A program made the position numbers and the translations under genes. Of a DNA stretch of 60,175 nt, positions 47,572 to 56,370 are shown in pieces. The notes under the pieces are model-generated. The model did no database searches. It was given only the letters and a program-made list of their open reading frames with translations, and had not been told where the DNA came from. Numbering within the stretch: position 1 is the first letter of the stretch; every line of letters starts with the position of its first letter. Source of the DNA: Pseudomonas entomophila (GTDB lineage: Bacteria > Pseudomonadota > Gammaproteobacteria > Pseudomonadales > Pseudomonadaceae); NCBI RefSeq assembly GCF_013523125.1, contig NZ_JAAMQJ010000029.1:1-60175 (forward strand), in the 5' to 3' direction.

Positions 47572-48928
47572 GCCGCTGACACTGGCCGTGGTCGGCCACA
47601 CCAACGTGGGCAAGACCTCGCTGCTGCGCACGCTGACCCGGGATGTCGGCTTTGGCGAGGTCTCCCATCGCCCGAGCACCACCCGCCATGTCGAAGGTGC
47701 GCGCCTGTCGGTCGACGGTCAGGCGCTGATGGAGCTGTACGACACCCCTGGCCTGGAGGATGCGATCGCGCTGCTGGACTACCTGGAGCGGCTGGATCGC
47801 CCCGGCGAGCGACTGGACGGCCCTTCACGGGTCGAGCGCTTTCTCGACGGCAGCGAGGCCCGCCAGCGCTTCGAGCAGGAGGCCAAGGTGCTGCGCCAAC
47901 TGCTCGCCAGTGATGCTGGCCTCTATGTGATCGATGCGCGTGAACCGGTCCTGGCCAAGTACCGGGACGAGCTCGAGGTGCTGGCCAATTGCGGCAAGCC
48001 CCTGCTGCCGGTGCTGAATTTCGTGACTAGCCCGACTCACCGCGAGCCGCAGTGGCGTGAGGCCTTGGCCCGGCTCGGCCTGCACGCGCTGGTGCGCTTC
48101 GACAGTGTCGCGCCACCCGAGGACGGCGAACGTCGCCTATACGAAAGCCTGGCCTTGCTGCTCGAGTCCGCCCGTCCGGCCTTGCAGCGACTGATCGACG
48201 ATCAGCAGGCGCAACGGCTCGCGCGCCAGCAGGCGGGCAAGCGGCTGATCGCCGAGCTGTTGCTCGATTGCGCCGCCTGTCGACGCAGCGTGGTGGCCGA
48301 GCCAGCGGCTGAAACGGCGGCCATCGAAGCCTTACGCCAGACAGTGCGCCAACGTGAGCAACAGTGCGTCGAGGCTTTGTTGCGTCTGTACGCCTTTCGC
48401 CGCGAAGACGCCACGGCCCATGATCTGCCGCTGCTGGATGGACGCTGGGGTGACGACCTGTTCAACCCGGAAACCTTGCGCGTGCTGGGCGTGCGGGTTG
48501 GCGGCGGCGTGGCGGCCGGTGTGGCGGCAGGCGCGGGCGTCGACCTGCTGCTGGGTGGGCTGACCCTGGGCGTGGCGGCCCTGACCGGTGCCGTGGCGGG
48601 TGGCGCCTTGCAGACGGCACGCAACTACGGCTCGCGCCTGCTGGGCAAGTTCAAGGGGGAACGTGAGCTGACGGTGCACGACGATGTGCTGCGCCTGCTG
48701 GCCTTGCGCCAACAGCAGCTGATGGTCGCCCTGGATCACCGGGGTCATGCCGCGCAAGGCAGCGTGCAGCTCGACGCCTTGGACGAGCAGGCCTGGCGCA
48801 AGGGCAAGCTGCCCGAGCCGCTGCTCAAGGCCCGTGCTCATCCACGCTGGTCGACGCTCAACCCGCAGGGTAACGCGCGGCTGGAAGAGCGACAGGCGCA
48901 GCTGGAGCGGCTGGCACAGGCACTATAG
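47564..48928 (+). CDS. DUF3482-domain GTPase
   Basis: 454 residues. An N-terminal small-GTPase domain has G1 VGHTNVGKTSLL, G2-like STTRHVEG, G3 YDTPGLED and G4-like LNFVTSPT (an unusual N-F-V-T). The DUF3482 region follows, with a glycine/alanine-rich hydrophobic stretch near residue 310-350 (VGGGVAAGVAAGAGVDLLLGG, LTLGVAALTGAVAGGAL) that may insert in membrane. A Met two codons earlier (47558) has the ribosome-binding site too close; 47564 places GGAG at seven bases. It overlaps the DUF2868 gene by 8 bp. Function unknown. Confidence 0.8.
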   Translation: MTEPLTLAVVGHTNVGKTSLLRTLTRDVGFGEVSHRPSTTRHVEGARLSVDGQALMELYDTPGLEDAIALLDYLERLDRPGERLDGPSRVERFLDGSEARQRFEQEAKVLRQLLASDAGLYVIDAREPVLAKYRDELEVLANCGKPLLPVLNFVTSPTHREPQWREALARLGLHALVRFDSVAPPEDGERRLYESLALLLESARPALQRLIDDQQAQRLARQQAGKRLIAELLLDCAACRRSVVAEPAAETAAIEALRQTVRQREQQCVEALLRLYAFRREDATAHDLPLLDGRWGDDLFNPETLRVLGVRVGGGVAAGVAAGAGVDLLLGGLTLGVAALTGAVAGGALQTARNYGSRLLGKFKGERELTVHDDVLRLLALRQQQLMVALDHRGHAAQGSVQLDALDEQAWRKGKLPEPLLKARAHPRWSTLNPQGNARLEERQAQLERLAQAL

Positions 48929-48955
48929 GCTCGTCCTGGCCAGCGGCGAAGTGTG

Positions 48956-51235
48956 TCAGTGTCGCAATAGCCGCAGGCCGTTGAAGACCACCAGCAGGCT
49001 GACACCCATGTCGGCGAACACCGCCATCCACAGGGTCGACAGGCCGGCGAAGGTGATCGCCAGGAACACGGCCTTGATGCCCAGGGCCAGGGCCAGGTTC
49101 TGGGTCAGGATGCGCGCCGTTTGCCGCGACAAGGTGATGAAGGCAGGGATCTTGCGCAGATCATCGTCCATCAAGGCGACATCCGCCGTCTCGATTGCCG
49201 TGTCAGTGCCGGCCGCCGCCATGGCGAATCCGATGTCGGCCTGGGCCAAGGCCGGTGCATCGTTGATCCCGTCGCCGACCATGCCGACCCGCTGCCCTTG
49301 TCCGGCGTGACGCTCGATCAGGCGCAGCTTGTCCTCCGGCAGCAGGTTGCCTTCAGCCTCATCGATACCGACCTGCTCGGCGATCGCCTGGGCGGTATGA
49401 GGGTTGTCACCGGTCAGCATGAGTGTGCGCACGCCCAAGGCATGCAACTGCTCAATGGCCTTGCGGCTGCTGCTCTTCACCGTGTCCGCCACCGCGAACA
49501 GCGCCAATGGACCTGAAGGGTCGAGCAGCAGGACCACGGTCTTGCCCTGGCGCTCCAGCCGATCGAGTTCGGTTTCCAGCGCAGGCGAGCACAGACCCAG
49601 CTCTTCGACCAGGCGATGATTGCCCAAGTGGTACGTCTGTCCGCCGATTTCACCCCGCACGCCGCGGCCTGCCAGGGCCGTGAAGGCCTCGACCGGGTCA
49701 TTGGCCAGCCCCTGGGCACGGCCCTGTTCAGCGATGGCGCGTGACACGGGGTGGTCGGAGCGCGCCGCCAGACTGGCGGCCAGGCCCTGGGCACGTGCTT
49801 CGAAGGTCGGTTGCAAGACCTGGAAGTCGGTCTGGACCGGACGCCCATGAGTCAGCGTGCCGGTTTTGTCGAGCGCCAGCACGCTGAGCTTGCGGCCTTC
49901 CTCGAGGTAGACACCGCCCTTGACCAGAATGCCCTTGCGTGCGGCAGCGGCCAGGCCGCTGACGATGGTCACCGGCGTGGAGATCACCAGCGCGCAGGGG
50001 CAGGCGACCACCAGCAGCACCAAGGCCCGGTAGACCCAGTCGAACCACGGCCCGCCCAGCAACAGCGGTGGCACCAGGGCCACCAGCAGGGCCACGGCGA
50101 AGACGATGGGGGTGTACAGCCGCGAGAAGCGGTCGACGAAGCGCTGGGTCGGTGCCTTGGCGCCCTGTGCCTGCTCCACGGCCTTGATGATGCGCGCCAG
50201 GGTCGACTCGCCCGCGGCGGCGGTCACGCGGTACTCCAGGGCCCCGGACTGGTTGATGGTGCCGGCGAAGACCTGGTCGCCGACGCCCTTCTCCACCGGC
50301 AGGCTCTCGCCGGTGATCGGTGCCTGGTCGACGGTCGATTGTCCGCTGACCACCTCGCCATCCAGGCCGATGCGCTCGCCGGGCTTCACGCGCACGGACG
50401 CGCCCAGCGCGACTTCACGCACGGGCACCTCGCGCCAGTCGCCTTGGGCCTGGCGTACCGTGGCCATGTCCGGGGTCAGTTGCATCAGCCCACCGATGGC
50501 GCGTCGTGCCCGGTCCAGCGAGCGGGCCTCGATCAGCTCGGCCAGGGTGAACAGCACCATCACCATGGCCGCCTCGGGCCACTGACCGATCAGCACGGCA
50601 CCCGTCACGGCGATGCTCATCAGGGCGTTGATGTTCAGGTTGAGGTGACGCAGCGCGATCCAGCCCTTGCGATAGGTGCCCAGGCCACAACCCAGGATGG
50701 CGCCGAGCGCCAGCACGGCCACGACCCATTCCGGCGCCAGGGCGGTGAAATGCAGGATTTCGGCCGCCAGCGCGGCCGAGGCGGACAGCGCCAAGGGCCA
50801 CCAGCGCGTGCGGGTCGGTGTGCCAAGGGCCGCGCTGTCGGCATCGTCGGCCAGCGGTTCGGCGTGCATGCCCAGGCTGGCGATGGCCTGCTGGATCTCG
50901 GCCGTATCGGCCAGGGTGTGGCGCACGCCCAACACGCGGTTGAGCAGGTTGAACTCCAGCTGTTCGATGCCCGGCAGGCGGCCCAACTGGTCCTGGATCA
51001 GCCCTTGTTCGGTAGGACAGTCCATGGCCTCGATGCGGAAGCGGCTTAGGCGTGCGTCGTCGCTGGCCTGGTCCGTCAATGTCACCTGCGTCGGAGCGGC
51101 CTGGGTGCCGCAGCAGGTGTGTTCGGCGGGCTCATGATCGTGATCGTGATCGTGATCGTGATCGTGATCGTGATCGTGATCGTGATCGGGCGAAGCATGC
51201 GCGTGTTTATGGTCGTGGCTGACAGGCTGGCCCAT
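48956..51235 (-). CDS. cadA: Cadmium/zinc/lead-exporting P1B-type ATPase CadA
   Basis: 759 residues. N-terminal His-rich tail (about 5-45, alternating His-Asp), a CCGTQ motif, and a heavy-metal domain with MDCPTEQGLI (the ZntA/CadA DCPTE form). Eight membrane helices are expected, helix 6 having ACPCALV. Catalytic motifs: TGES (actuator), DKTGTLTHG (phosphorylated Asp), SDHPVSRAI (HP motif) and MVGDGINDAPALAQAD. It pumps Cd2+, Zn2+ or Pb2+ to the periplasm. An in-frame Met at 51274 lies inside the CadR operator and was rejected. Divergent from cadR. Confidence 0.95.
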   Translation of the reverse strand: MGQPVSHDHKHAHASPDHDHDHDHDHDHDHDHDHEPAEHTCCGTQAAPTQVTLTDQASDDARLSRFRIEAMDCPTEQGLIQDQLGRLPGIEQLEFNLLNRVLGVRHTLADTAEIQQAIASLGMHAEPLADDADSAALGTPTRTRWWPLALSASAALAAEILHFTALAPEWVVAVLALGAILGCGLGTYRKGWIALRHLNLNINALMSIAVTGAVLIGQWPEAAMVMVLFTLAELIEARSLDRARRAIGGLMQLTPDMATVRQAQGDWREVPVREVALGASVRVKPGERIGLDGEVVSGQSTVDQAPITGESLPVEKGVGDQVFAGTINQSGALEYRVTAAAGESTLARIIKAVEQAQGAKAPTQRFVDRFSRLYTPIVFAVALLVALVPPLLLGGPWFDWVYRALVLLVVACPCALVISTPVTIVSGLAAAARKGILVKGGVYLEEGRKLSVLALDKTGTLTHGRPVQTDFQVLQPTFEARAQGLAASLAARSDHPVSRAIAEQGRAQGLANDPVEAFTALAGRGVRGEIGGQTYHLGNHRLVEELGLCSPALETELDRLERQGKTVVLLLDPSGPLALFAVADTVKSSSRKAIEQLHALGVRTLMLTGDNPHTAQAIAEQVGIDEAEGNLLPEDKLRLIERHAGQGQRVGMVGDGINDAPALAQADIGFAMAAAGTDTAIETADVALMDDDLRKIPAFITLSRQTARILTQNLALALGIKAVFLAITFAGLSTLWMAVFADMGVSLLVVFNGLRLLRH
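51136..51188. repeat. Hexanucleotide repeat GATCGT in the cadA 5' end
   Basis: Eight perfect copies of GATCGT (51136-51183) and a partial ninth. In the cadA frame they encode alternating His and Asp (DHDHDH...). Being a multiple of three, length changes keep the frame and would vary the number of metal-binding His residues. Confidence 0.93.
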
Positions 51236-51265
51236 GGACAGATCCCCGAAGATGCGTATTGCCAA

Positions 51266-51296
51266 AGTGAACACCCTGTAGCCACTATAGGGTCAA
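51266..51296 (-). promoter_or_regulatory. cadA promoter with CadR (MerR-type) operator
   Basis: On the minus strand TTGACC (51296-51291), then 19 bp, then TTCACT (51271-51266). The long spacer contains the palindrome CCCTATAGTGGCTACAGGG (51292-51274), the usual layout of MerR-family activators that untwist an overlong spacer. It is a near-copy of the known P. putida CadR site as I recall it. Also close enough to cadR for autoregulation. Confidence 0.88.
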
Positions 51297-51317
51297 GCAT
51301 CTTCGAAGAGGTGAGCG

Positions 51318-51761
51318 ATGAAGATTGGAGAACTGGCGGCGGCCACCAATTGCGCCGTCGAGACTATTCGCTACTACGAGCGCGAGCGCTTGCTGCCTGC
51401 GCCAGCGCGTAGCGAGGGCAATTACCGGGTATACACCCAGGCCCATGTCGAGCGGCTGACGTTCATCCGCAACTGTCGCACCCTGGACATGACCCTCGAC
51501 GAGATCCGTAGCCTGCTGCGCTTGCGTGACAGCCCTGAAGACCAGTGCGCCAGCGTCAATGCGCTAATCGACGAGCACATCGAGCACGTGCAGGCGCGCA
51601 TCGACGGGCTGATGGCCTTGCAGACGCAGTTGACCGATTTGCGCCAGCGCTGCCAGGCCCGGGAAGCGCAATGTTCGATCCTTCAGCGCCTGGAGGTGAC
51701 GGGTGCGGTGACGGCGGTGGACGTCGAGCATTCGCACGTCGGGCGCAGTCACGAGCGTTAG
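51318..51761 (+). CDS. cadR: CadR, MerR-family cadmium-responsive regulator
   Basis: 147 residues. An N-terminal winged helix MKIGELAAATNCAVETIRYYERERLLP binds the operator. A long dimerisation helix follows, with Cys77, Cys112 and Cys119 as the expected Cd2+ ligands and a His-rich C-terminus (VEHSHVGRSHER), both characteristic of CadR. It represses and, with Cd2+, activates cadA. The gene is divergent from cadA across the operator at 51266-51296. Confidence 0.95.
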   Translation: MKIGELAAATNCAVETIRYYERERLLPAPARSEGNYRVYTQAHVERLTFIRNCRTLDMTLDEIRSLLRLRDSPEDQCASVNALIDEHIEHVQARIDGLMALQTQLTDLRQRCQAREAQCSILQRLEVTGAVTAVDVEHSHVGRSHER

Positions 51762-52070
51762 GAATCGGGGGCAGACGTCTGGGGCGTGTGATCTGGCGCT
51801 ATCGCAGGCGAGCGGGCTTCGCGCCCATGAGTAGCTGAGCTACGAAGGTCTGCATGACACAGGGAAACACATGAGCCACATATCCCTTCATTCCGCCTAG
51901 TCACCGCATGCCATAAGGATCTCCTTGGTTCAGCTGTCCATCCAAAGCCCTGGCAGCAGGCACCCAGTGATCATCCGCATCGCCAAATTCTGTAAAATCG
52001 GAAAGTGCGGTTCTAACACGGCCAGTCGTGACGTGAGAATGGAGCCATCAGGTAGTTAAGGATTGCTGGC
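51762..52070. other. Gap cadR-toxin-like gene, lower G+C
   Basis: 309 bp, visibly lower in G+C than the core around it, without any gene I would support. It includes TAAAATCGG near 51993 and a possible ribosome-binding site AAGGA before the next gene. I see no repeat, tRNA end or direct duplication that would mark an insertion boundary. Confidence 0.5.
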
Positions 52071-52601
52071 ATGTCACGTTTCAAGTCACCGCCGCCTCAG
52101 GCGATACCGGTCGAGTTCGATCATCACGAAGATTTCAACATCGCTCACCCTTCCACAGGCCTGGAATCCTGGGGATTGGTAAAGATTACCAGTCAGTTGT
52201 TAAAGCAGCTTGGTGGGGATATCTACCTCAGGGCAGGCAAGCACATCGGGCCCCACAAAGGCTTCGGTGTACGCCACATCTGGCAGGAGCGTGGGCATGA
52301 CCTGATAAAGTGGGGCTACCCAACGGTCTATGACGTGCCGCGCTTTGTGTCCGACATCATCATGCATGGCACGAACATCGTCTGTGAGTTCGACTCGATG
52401 AAGGGGAATGAGCGCTTGATCGTGCTTCGGGGTCGCAAGGGTTGCGCAGTATTGGCGGCTTGGCCTATCGACAATGATCAGCTCTATTACAGCGTGGTGA
52501 CGGCTTATCGTAATCGTGCGCCAAATGGAAAGGCTGTGGGCGTAATCGAGGGTTTTCAAATCCCAGAAACGCCAAAGGCGCCAGAAGGCGCCCTTGACTG
52601 A
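52071..52601 (+). CDS. Orphan RNase-toxin-like protein (BECR-fold candidate)
   Basis: 176 residues. AAGGA lies nine bases before the ATG. Residues 50-170 resemble the C-terminal toxin domains of polymorphic (CDI/Rhs-type) or phage proteins: GKHIGPHKGFGVRHIWQERGHDLIK, with a candidate catalytic His in RHIW, then VPRFVSDIIMHGTNIVCEF, ERLIVLRGRKGCAVLAAW and YYSVVTAYRNR. The last strand is typical of the barnase-EndoU-colicin-RelE (BECR) group of ribonucleases. No signal peptide, no delivery domain, and no immunity gene found beside it. The gene is in lower-G+C DNA between cadR and thyA. Function by resemblance only; it could equally be a silent cassette or domesticated. Confidence 0.55.
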   Translation: MSRFKSPPPQAIPVEFDHHEDFNIAHPSTGLESWGLVKITSQLLKQLGGDIYLRAGKHIGPHKGFGVRHIWQERGHDLIKWGYPTVYDVPRFVSDIIMHGTNIVCEFDSMKGNERLIVLRGRKGCAVLAAWPIDNDQLYYSVVTAYRNRAPNGKAVGVIEGFQIPETPKAPEGALD

Positions 52602-52858
52602 AGAAGATACGCGGGAGGGTAGTCGCAGCGCTTGCTTAGCTAACCCTGAAGGGCTGGGTCACATGCCAACAGACCTGAGTCTGTTGCCGCTACCACACGG
52701 ATGGCGTCTCCGTGCAATCCACACTCCAGATCCAATGTCGCCTGATGATCTTGGAGCCCTGCTCTTATTTCCCGCACATCCACTATAGCGCCACGATCTG
52801 CGTTATACAAGGTGGTTGGCGCCTGATCGACAGGTCAGCACTCCACCGAATCGCACTA
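52602..52858. other. Gap after the toxin-like gene, no clear immunity gene
   Basis: 257 bp of lower G+C. The only reading frame of note is 52663-52788 on the plus strand (41 residues, MPTDLSLLPLPHGWRLRAIH...), preceded by GAAGGG at a workable distance. Its composition is not convincing and I do not call it. It may be degraded remains of the same insertion. Confidence 0.4.
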
Positions 52859-53830
52859 TCAGACCGCCATGGGCGCCGTCATGGGCGCATGGTGCTCATA
52901 CCCTTCCAGCCGGAAATCGCTCGGCTCGATCCGCTCCAGCCACTCCGGCGCATAGATGCCCGTGTCCGCGAAGGCCGGCACGCGCTCGTCGATCACCAGC
53001 CGCGGCGCCGCGAGCGGCTCGCGCTTGAGCTGTTCGCCCAGCATGTCCAGGTGGTTCTCGTAGACGTGCGCGTCGCCGATGAAATAAGTGAACCAGCGCG
53101 GCGTGTAGCCCGTCAGCCGACCGAACAGCGACAGCAGCGCCGCGCCTTCGGTGAGGTTGAACGGCGTGCCGAGGCCCAGGTCGTTGGAGCGAATGTACAA
53201 GGTCAGGGAGATTTCCCGGGTCTCGACATTCGGGTGGAACTGGTACAGCAGGTGACACGGCGGCAGCGCCATCTCGTCGAGCTGGGCGCAGTTCCAGCCG
53301 TGGAACAGGATGCGCCGGCTGCCCGGATCGTTGACGATGGTGTCCAGGCACTGACGCACCTGGTCGATGGCCTTGTACAGCACCACGAACGCCTGTCCGT
53401 CTTCCTGGTCCTGGGCGATCTGGCGGAAGCCCTGCTGCTCGGCCAGGGCGATCGCCGCCGGGTTGCTCAGGGGAATGCGCTTGTAGCCCGGCCACTGGCG
53501 CCACTGTACGCCATAGATCTCGCCCAGGTCGTCATGCCCTTGGCGGAACGGGTTGGCCAGCCACTGGGCGTTCTCGTTGGCGTTCTGGTCCCAGACCTTG
53601 CAGCCCAGGTCGCGGAACTGTCCGGCGTCGCGCACGCCGCGCAAGAAGCCCACCATCTCACCGATCGCCGACTTGAAGGCCAGCTTGCGCGTGGTGATCG
53701 CCGGAAAGCCTTTCTGCAAGTCGAAGCGCAGCATGGCGCCGGGCAAGCTGATGGTGCGCACGCCGGTACGGTTCTGCTGCAGCGTGCCGTTCTCGATGAC
53801 GTCACGCACCAGGTCTAGATACTGTTTCAT
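52859..53830 (-). CDS. thyA: Thymidylate synthase
   Basis: 323 residues, longer than the 264 of E. coli, with a Pseudomonas-type insertion around residues 90-185. It makes dTMP from dUMP and methylene-tetrahydrofolate. The catalytic Cys is in [12 protein letters not shown]; other landmarks are [45 protein letters not shown] and [19 protein letters not shown], and [10 protein letters not shown]. It comes after lgt and a terminator. Confidence 0.95.
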   Translation of the reverse strand: MKQYLDLVRDVIENGTLQQNRTGVRTISLPGAMLRFDLQKGFPAITTRKLAFKSAIGEMVGFLRGVRDAGQFRDLGCKVWDQNANENAQWLANPFRQGHDDLGEIYGVQWRQWPGYKRIPLSNPAAIALAEQQGFRQIAQDQEDGQAFVVLYKAIDQVRQCLDTIVNDPGSRRILFHGWNCAQLDEMALPPCHLLYQFHPNVETREISLTLYIRSNDLGLGTPFNLTEGAALLSLFGRLTGYTPRWFTYFIGDAHVYENHLDMLGEQLKREPLAAPRLVIDERVPAFADTGIYAPEWLERIEPSDFRLEGYEHHAPMTAPMAV

Positions 53831-53848
53831 GGCCTACCTGTAACGAAA

Positions 53849-53873
53849 ACGGCAGGAGGATCGCTCCTGCCGT
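53849..53873 (-). terminator. Intrinsic terminator of lgt
   Basis: ACGGCAGGAG (minus-strand sense), 5-base loop, CTCCTGCCGT, followed by TTTCGTT; arms at 53864-53873 and 53849-53858. It follows the lgt stop after 5 bp. Confidence 0.85.
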
Positions 53874-53878
53874 GGGAA

Positions 53879-54688
53879 TCAAAGGGCGGGTTTCGCCGTC
53901 GGTGCACGATTATAAGCCCACCAGATCAAGCCCAGGCCACCAAGTATCATCGGCAGGCACAGCAACTGACCCATGGTCAGCCAGCCGAAGGCGATATAGC
54001 CCAGCTGGGCATCGGGCACGCGGACGAATTCGACGATGAAGCGGAAGAGACCGTAGAACAGCGCGAACATGCCCGAGACGGCCATGGTCGGACGTGGCTT
54101 GCGCGAGAACAGCCAGAGGATGACGAACAGCGCCACGCCTTCCAGGGCGAACTGATACAGCTGCGAGGGGTGACGTGGCAACTGCGCTGGGTCGCTGAAC
54201 GGCGGGAAGACCATGGCCCAGGGCACGTCGGTCGGCTTGCCCCACAGCTCGGCGTTGATGAAGTTGCCGATGCGCCCGGCGCCCAGGCCGATCGGCACCA
54301 GCGGCGCAACGAAGTCCATCAGCTCGAAGAACGACTTGTTGTTGCGCTTGCCGAACCACAAGGCGGCCAGCATCACGCCGATGAAGCCGCCGTGGAACGA
54401 CATGCCGCCCTTCCACACTTCGAAGATCAGCGTCGGCTGTGCCAGGTAGGCGGACAGGTCGTAGAACAGCACGTACCCCAGCCGCCCGCCGACGATCACG
54501 CCCATGGACAGCCAGAACACCAGGTCGGAGAGCTTTTCCCGACTCCAGGTCGGGTCGAAACGGTGCAAGCGTCGCGAGGCCAGCAGCCAGGCGCCGCCGA
54601 TGCCGATCAGGTACATCAAGCCGTACCAGTGGATTTTCAGCGGCCCGATGGCGACGGCCACGGGGTCGATCTGCGGGTAAGGCAGCAT
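53879..54688 (-). CDS. lgt: Prolipoprotein diacylglyceryl transferase
   Basis: 269 residues, seven-helix membrane enzyme. It attaches diacylglycerol to the lipobox Cys of prolipoproteins. The Lgt signature [15 protein letters not shown] is complete; MSFHGGFIG holds the conserved His-Gly-Gly, and [17 protein letters not shown] and [16 protein letters not shown] come earlier. It lies 16 bp after the TauE/SafE-type gene, in one operon on the minus strand. Confidence 0.96.
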   Translation of the reverse strand: MLPYPQIDPVAVAIGPLKIHWYGLMYLIGIGGAWLLASRRLHRFDPTWSREKLSDLVFWLSMGVIVGGRLGYVLFYDLSAYLAQPTLIFEVWKGGMSFHGGFIGVMLAALWFGKRNNKSFFELMDFVAPLVPIGLGAGRIGNFINAELWGKPTDVPWAMVFPPFSDPAQLPRHPSQLYQFALEGVALFVILWLFSRKPRPTMAVSGMFALFYGLFRFIVEFVRVPDAQLGYIAFGWLTMGQLLCLPMILGGLGLIWWAYNRAPTAKPAL

Positions 54689-54704
54689 GGTGGTTCCTCT
54701 TGGT

Positions 54705-55487
54705 TCAGAACAGGAAGCTGAGGCCGACGCTGAACAGCAGCGCGGCGAACAGGCGCTTGAGCAAGCGCGGTGAAAGCCTATGCGCCAGGCGGGCGCCGAA
54801 GCGGGCGAAGAACATGCTGGTCACGGCGATGCCGACCATCGCCGGCAGGTAGACGTAGCCCAGGCTGTGCGCGGGCAGACGCTCGTCGTGCCAGCCCAGC
54901 AGCATGAAACTGGCGGCGCTGGCCAGGGCGATCGGCAGCCCGCAGGCCGAGGAGGTCGCCACGGCCTGCTGCATGGACAGGCTGCGCCAGGTCAGGAAGG
55001 GCACGGTGAGCGAGCCGCCGCCGATCCCGAAGATCGCCGAGGCCCAGCCGACCACGCCACCGGCCGCTGCCAGGCCGACCTTGCCCGGGACCTCGCGGCG
55101 CGCCTTGGGCTTGAGGTCGAGGGCCATCTGCACGGCGACCAGCACCGCAAACACGCCGATGATCTTTTGCAGCGACGGCCCCTGGATCAGCGAGGCGGTC
55201 TTGGCCCCGAGCAAGGCGCCCGCGAGGATGCCCAGGGTCATCCAGGCGAAGATCGGCCAGCGCACCGCGCCTTTGCGGTGGTGCTCGAGGATGGCATTGA
55301 TCGAGGTGAAGACGATGCTGGCCAGCGACGTGCCCACGGCCAGGTGGGTCAGGATCGACGGATCGACGCCTTGCAACGTGAAGCTGAAGACCAGCACCGG
55401 TACGATGATGATGCCGCCGCCCACGCCGAACAGACCGGCCAGCACGCCGGCACAGGCGCCCAACAGCAGGTAGAGTGCGAACTCCAT
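54705..55487 (-). CDS. TauE/SafE-family sulfite-exporter-like permease
   Basis: 260 residues with about eight helices. The family duplication is visible as [21 protein letters not shown] near the start and [21 protein letters not shown] in the second half. Family members move sulfite, sulfoacetate or other sulfonate breakdown anions; the substrate here is unknown. First gene of the pair with lgt. Confidence 0.88.
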   Translation of the reverse strand: MEFALYLLLGACAGVLAGLFGVGGGIIIVPVLVFSFTLQGVDPSILTHLAVGTSLASIVFTSINAILEHHRKGAVRWPIFAWMTLGILAGALLGAKTASLIQGPSLQKIIGVFAVLVAVQMALDLKPKARREVPGKVGLAAAGGVVGWASAIFGIGGGSLTVPFLTWRSLSMQQAVATSSACGLPIALASAASFMLLGWHDERLPAHSLGYVYLPAMVGIAVTSMFFARFGARLAHRLSPRLLKRLFAALLFSVGLSFLF

Positions 55488-55615
55488 GCAGCGTCCTCCA
55501 GAAAACCAGCCCGCATGGTAACGGAAGCTGGGCGCGAGGCCCTAGTGAACTCTGTCATGGCGCTGAAGGGCGCATCGGGCGCTGGTACAGTGGGGAACAA
55601 CCTGGAGGTTCATCG

Positions 55616-56362
55616 ATGTGCCTGATCGTCTTCGCCTGGCGTCCCGGCCATGCGCTACCGCTGATCGTGGCGGCCAACCGTGACGAGTTCTATCAACGCC
55701 CGACCCGCGCGCTGGGGCCCTGGCCGGAGGCACCCGGTGTGTATGCCGGGCGTGACCTGGAGGCCGGAGGCACCTGGCTGGGCGTAGGGCCCGAGGGACG
55801 CTTCGCTGCGCTGACCAATATCCGGCAACCTGGACAGCCGAGCGGTAGCCGATCGCGGGGTCACCTGGTCGCCGAATTTCTTCAAGGCGCCTTGGCGCCG
55901 CGCGATTATCTGGAGAGCGTCACGCGTGAAGTGAACGCGTACGCAGGCTTCAACCTGCTGGTCGGCGATGGCCGGACGCTGGGTTACCTGCATGCCCACG
56001 AGGGCATGCCGCGCCTGCTGGCGCCCGGCGTCTATGGGCTGTCGAACGCAGCGCTGGACACGCCCTGGCCCAAGCTGGTCAAGGCGCGACAGGCGTTGGC
56101 GCAGACGCTGGACACCCCCGAGCCCGAGCGGTTGCTGGCGCTGTTGGCAGACGAAACGCCCGTGCCTGACGCGGCACTGCCGGACACCGGCGTAGGGATG
56201 GCTACCGAGCGCTTGCTGTCCCCGGCCTTCATCGCCAGCCCCCACTACGGCACGCGCGCACGAACGGTGGTGATCGTCGATGCACAGGGACGAAGACACA
56301 TGATCGAGCGAAGCCATGGCCCCCTGGGGACGGCACAGGGCGACGTCAGGCTGACGGTCTGA
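55616..56362 (+). CDS. NRDE-family protein (TANGO2-like)
   Basis: 248 residues. It begins MCLIVFAWRPGHALPLIVAANRDEFYQRPT, the conserved Cys2 and the Asn-Arg-Asp-Glu motif. GTWLGVGPEGRFAALTNIRQP is the next signature. The eukaryotic relative TANGO2 affects lipid or haem traffic; in bacteria the role is unknown and no catalytic claim is made. It is divergent from the TauE gene and convergent with ptsP. Confidence 0.85.
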   Translation: MCLIVFAWRPGHALPLIVAANRDEFYQRPTRALGPWPEAPGVYAGRDLEAGGTWLGVGPEGRFAALTNIRQPGQPSGSRSRGHLVAEFLQGALAPRDYLESVTREVNAYAGFNLLVGDGRTLGYLHAHEGMPRLLAPGVYGLSNAALDTPWPKLVKARQALAQTLDTPEPERLLALLADETPVPDAALPDTGVGMATERLLSPAFIASPHYGTRARTVVIVDAQGRRHMIERSHGPLGTAQGDVRLTV

Positions 56363-56370
56363 GCGGCGGC

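Noticed and set aside
51236..51274. Longer CadA start (MFTLAIRIFGDLS)
   Set aside because: The start codon lies inside the CadR operator/promoter.
52663..52788. 41-residue candidate immunity gene after the toxin-like gene
   Set aside because: Composition and length unconvincing; no homology recognised; kept only as a note.
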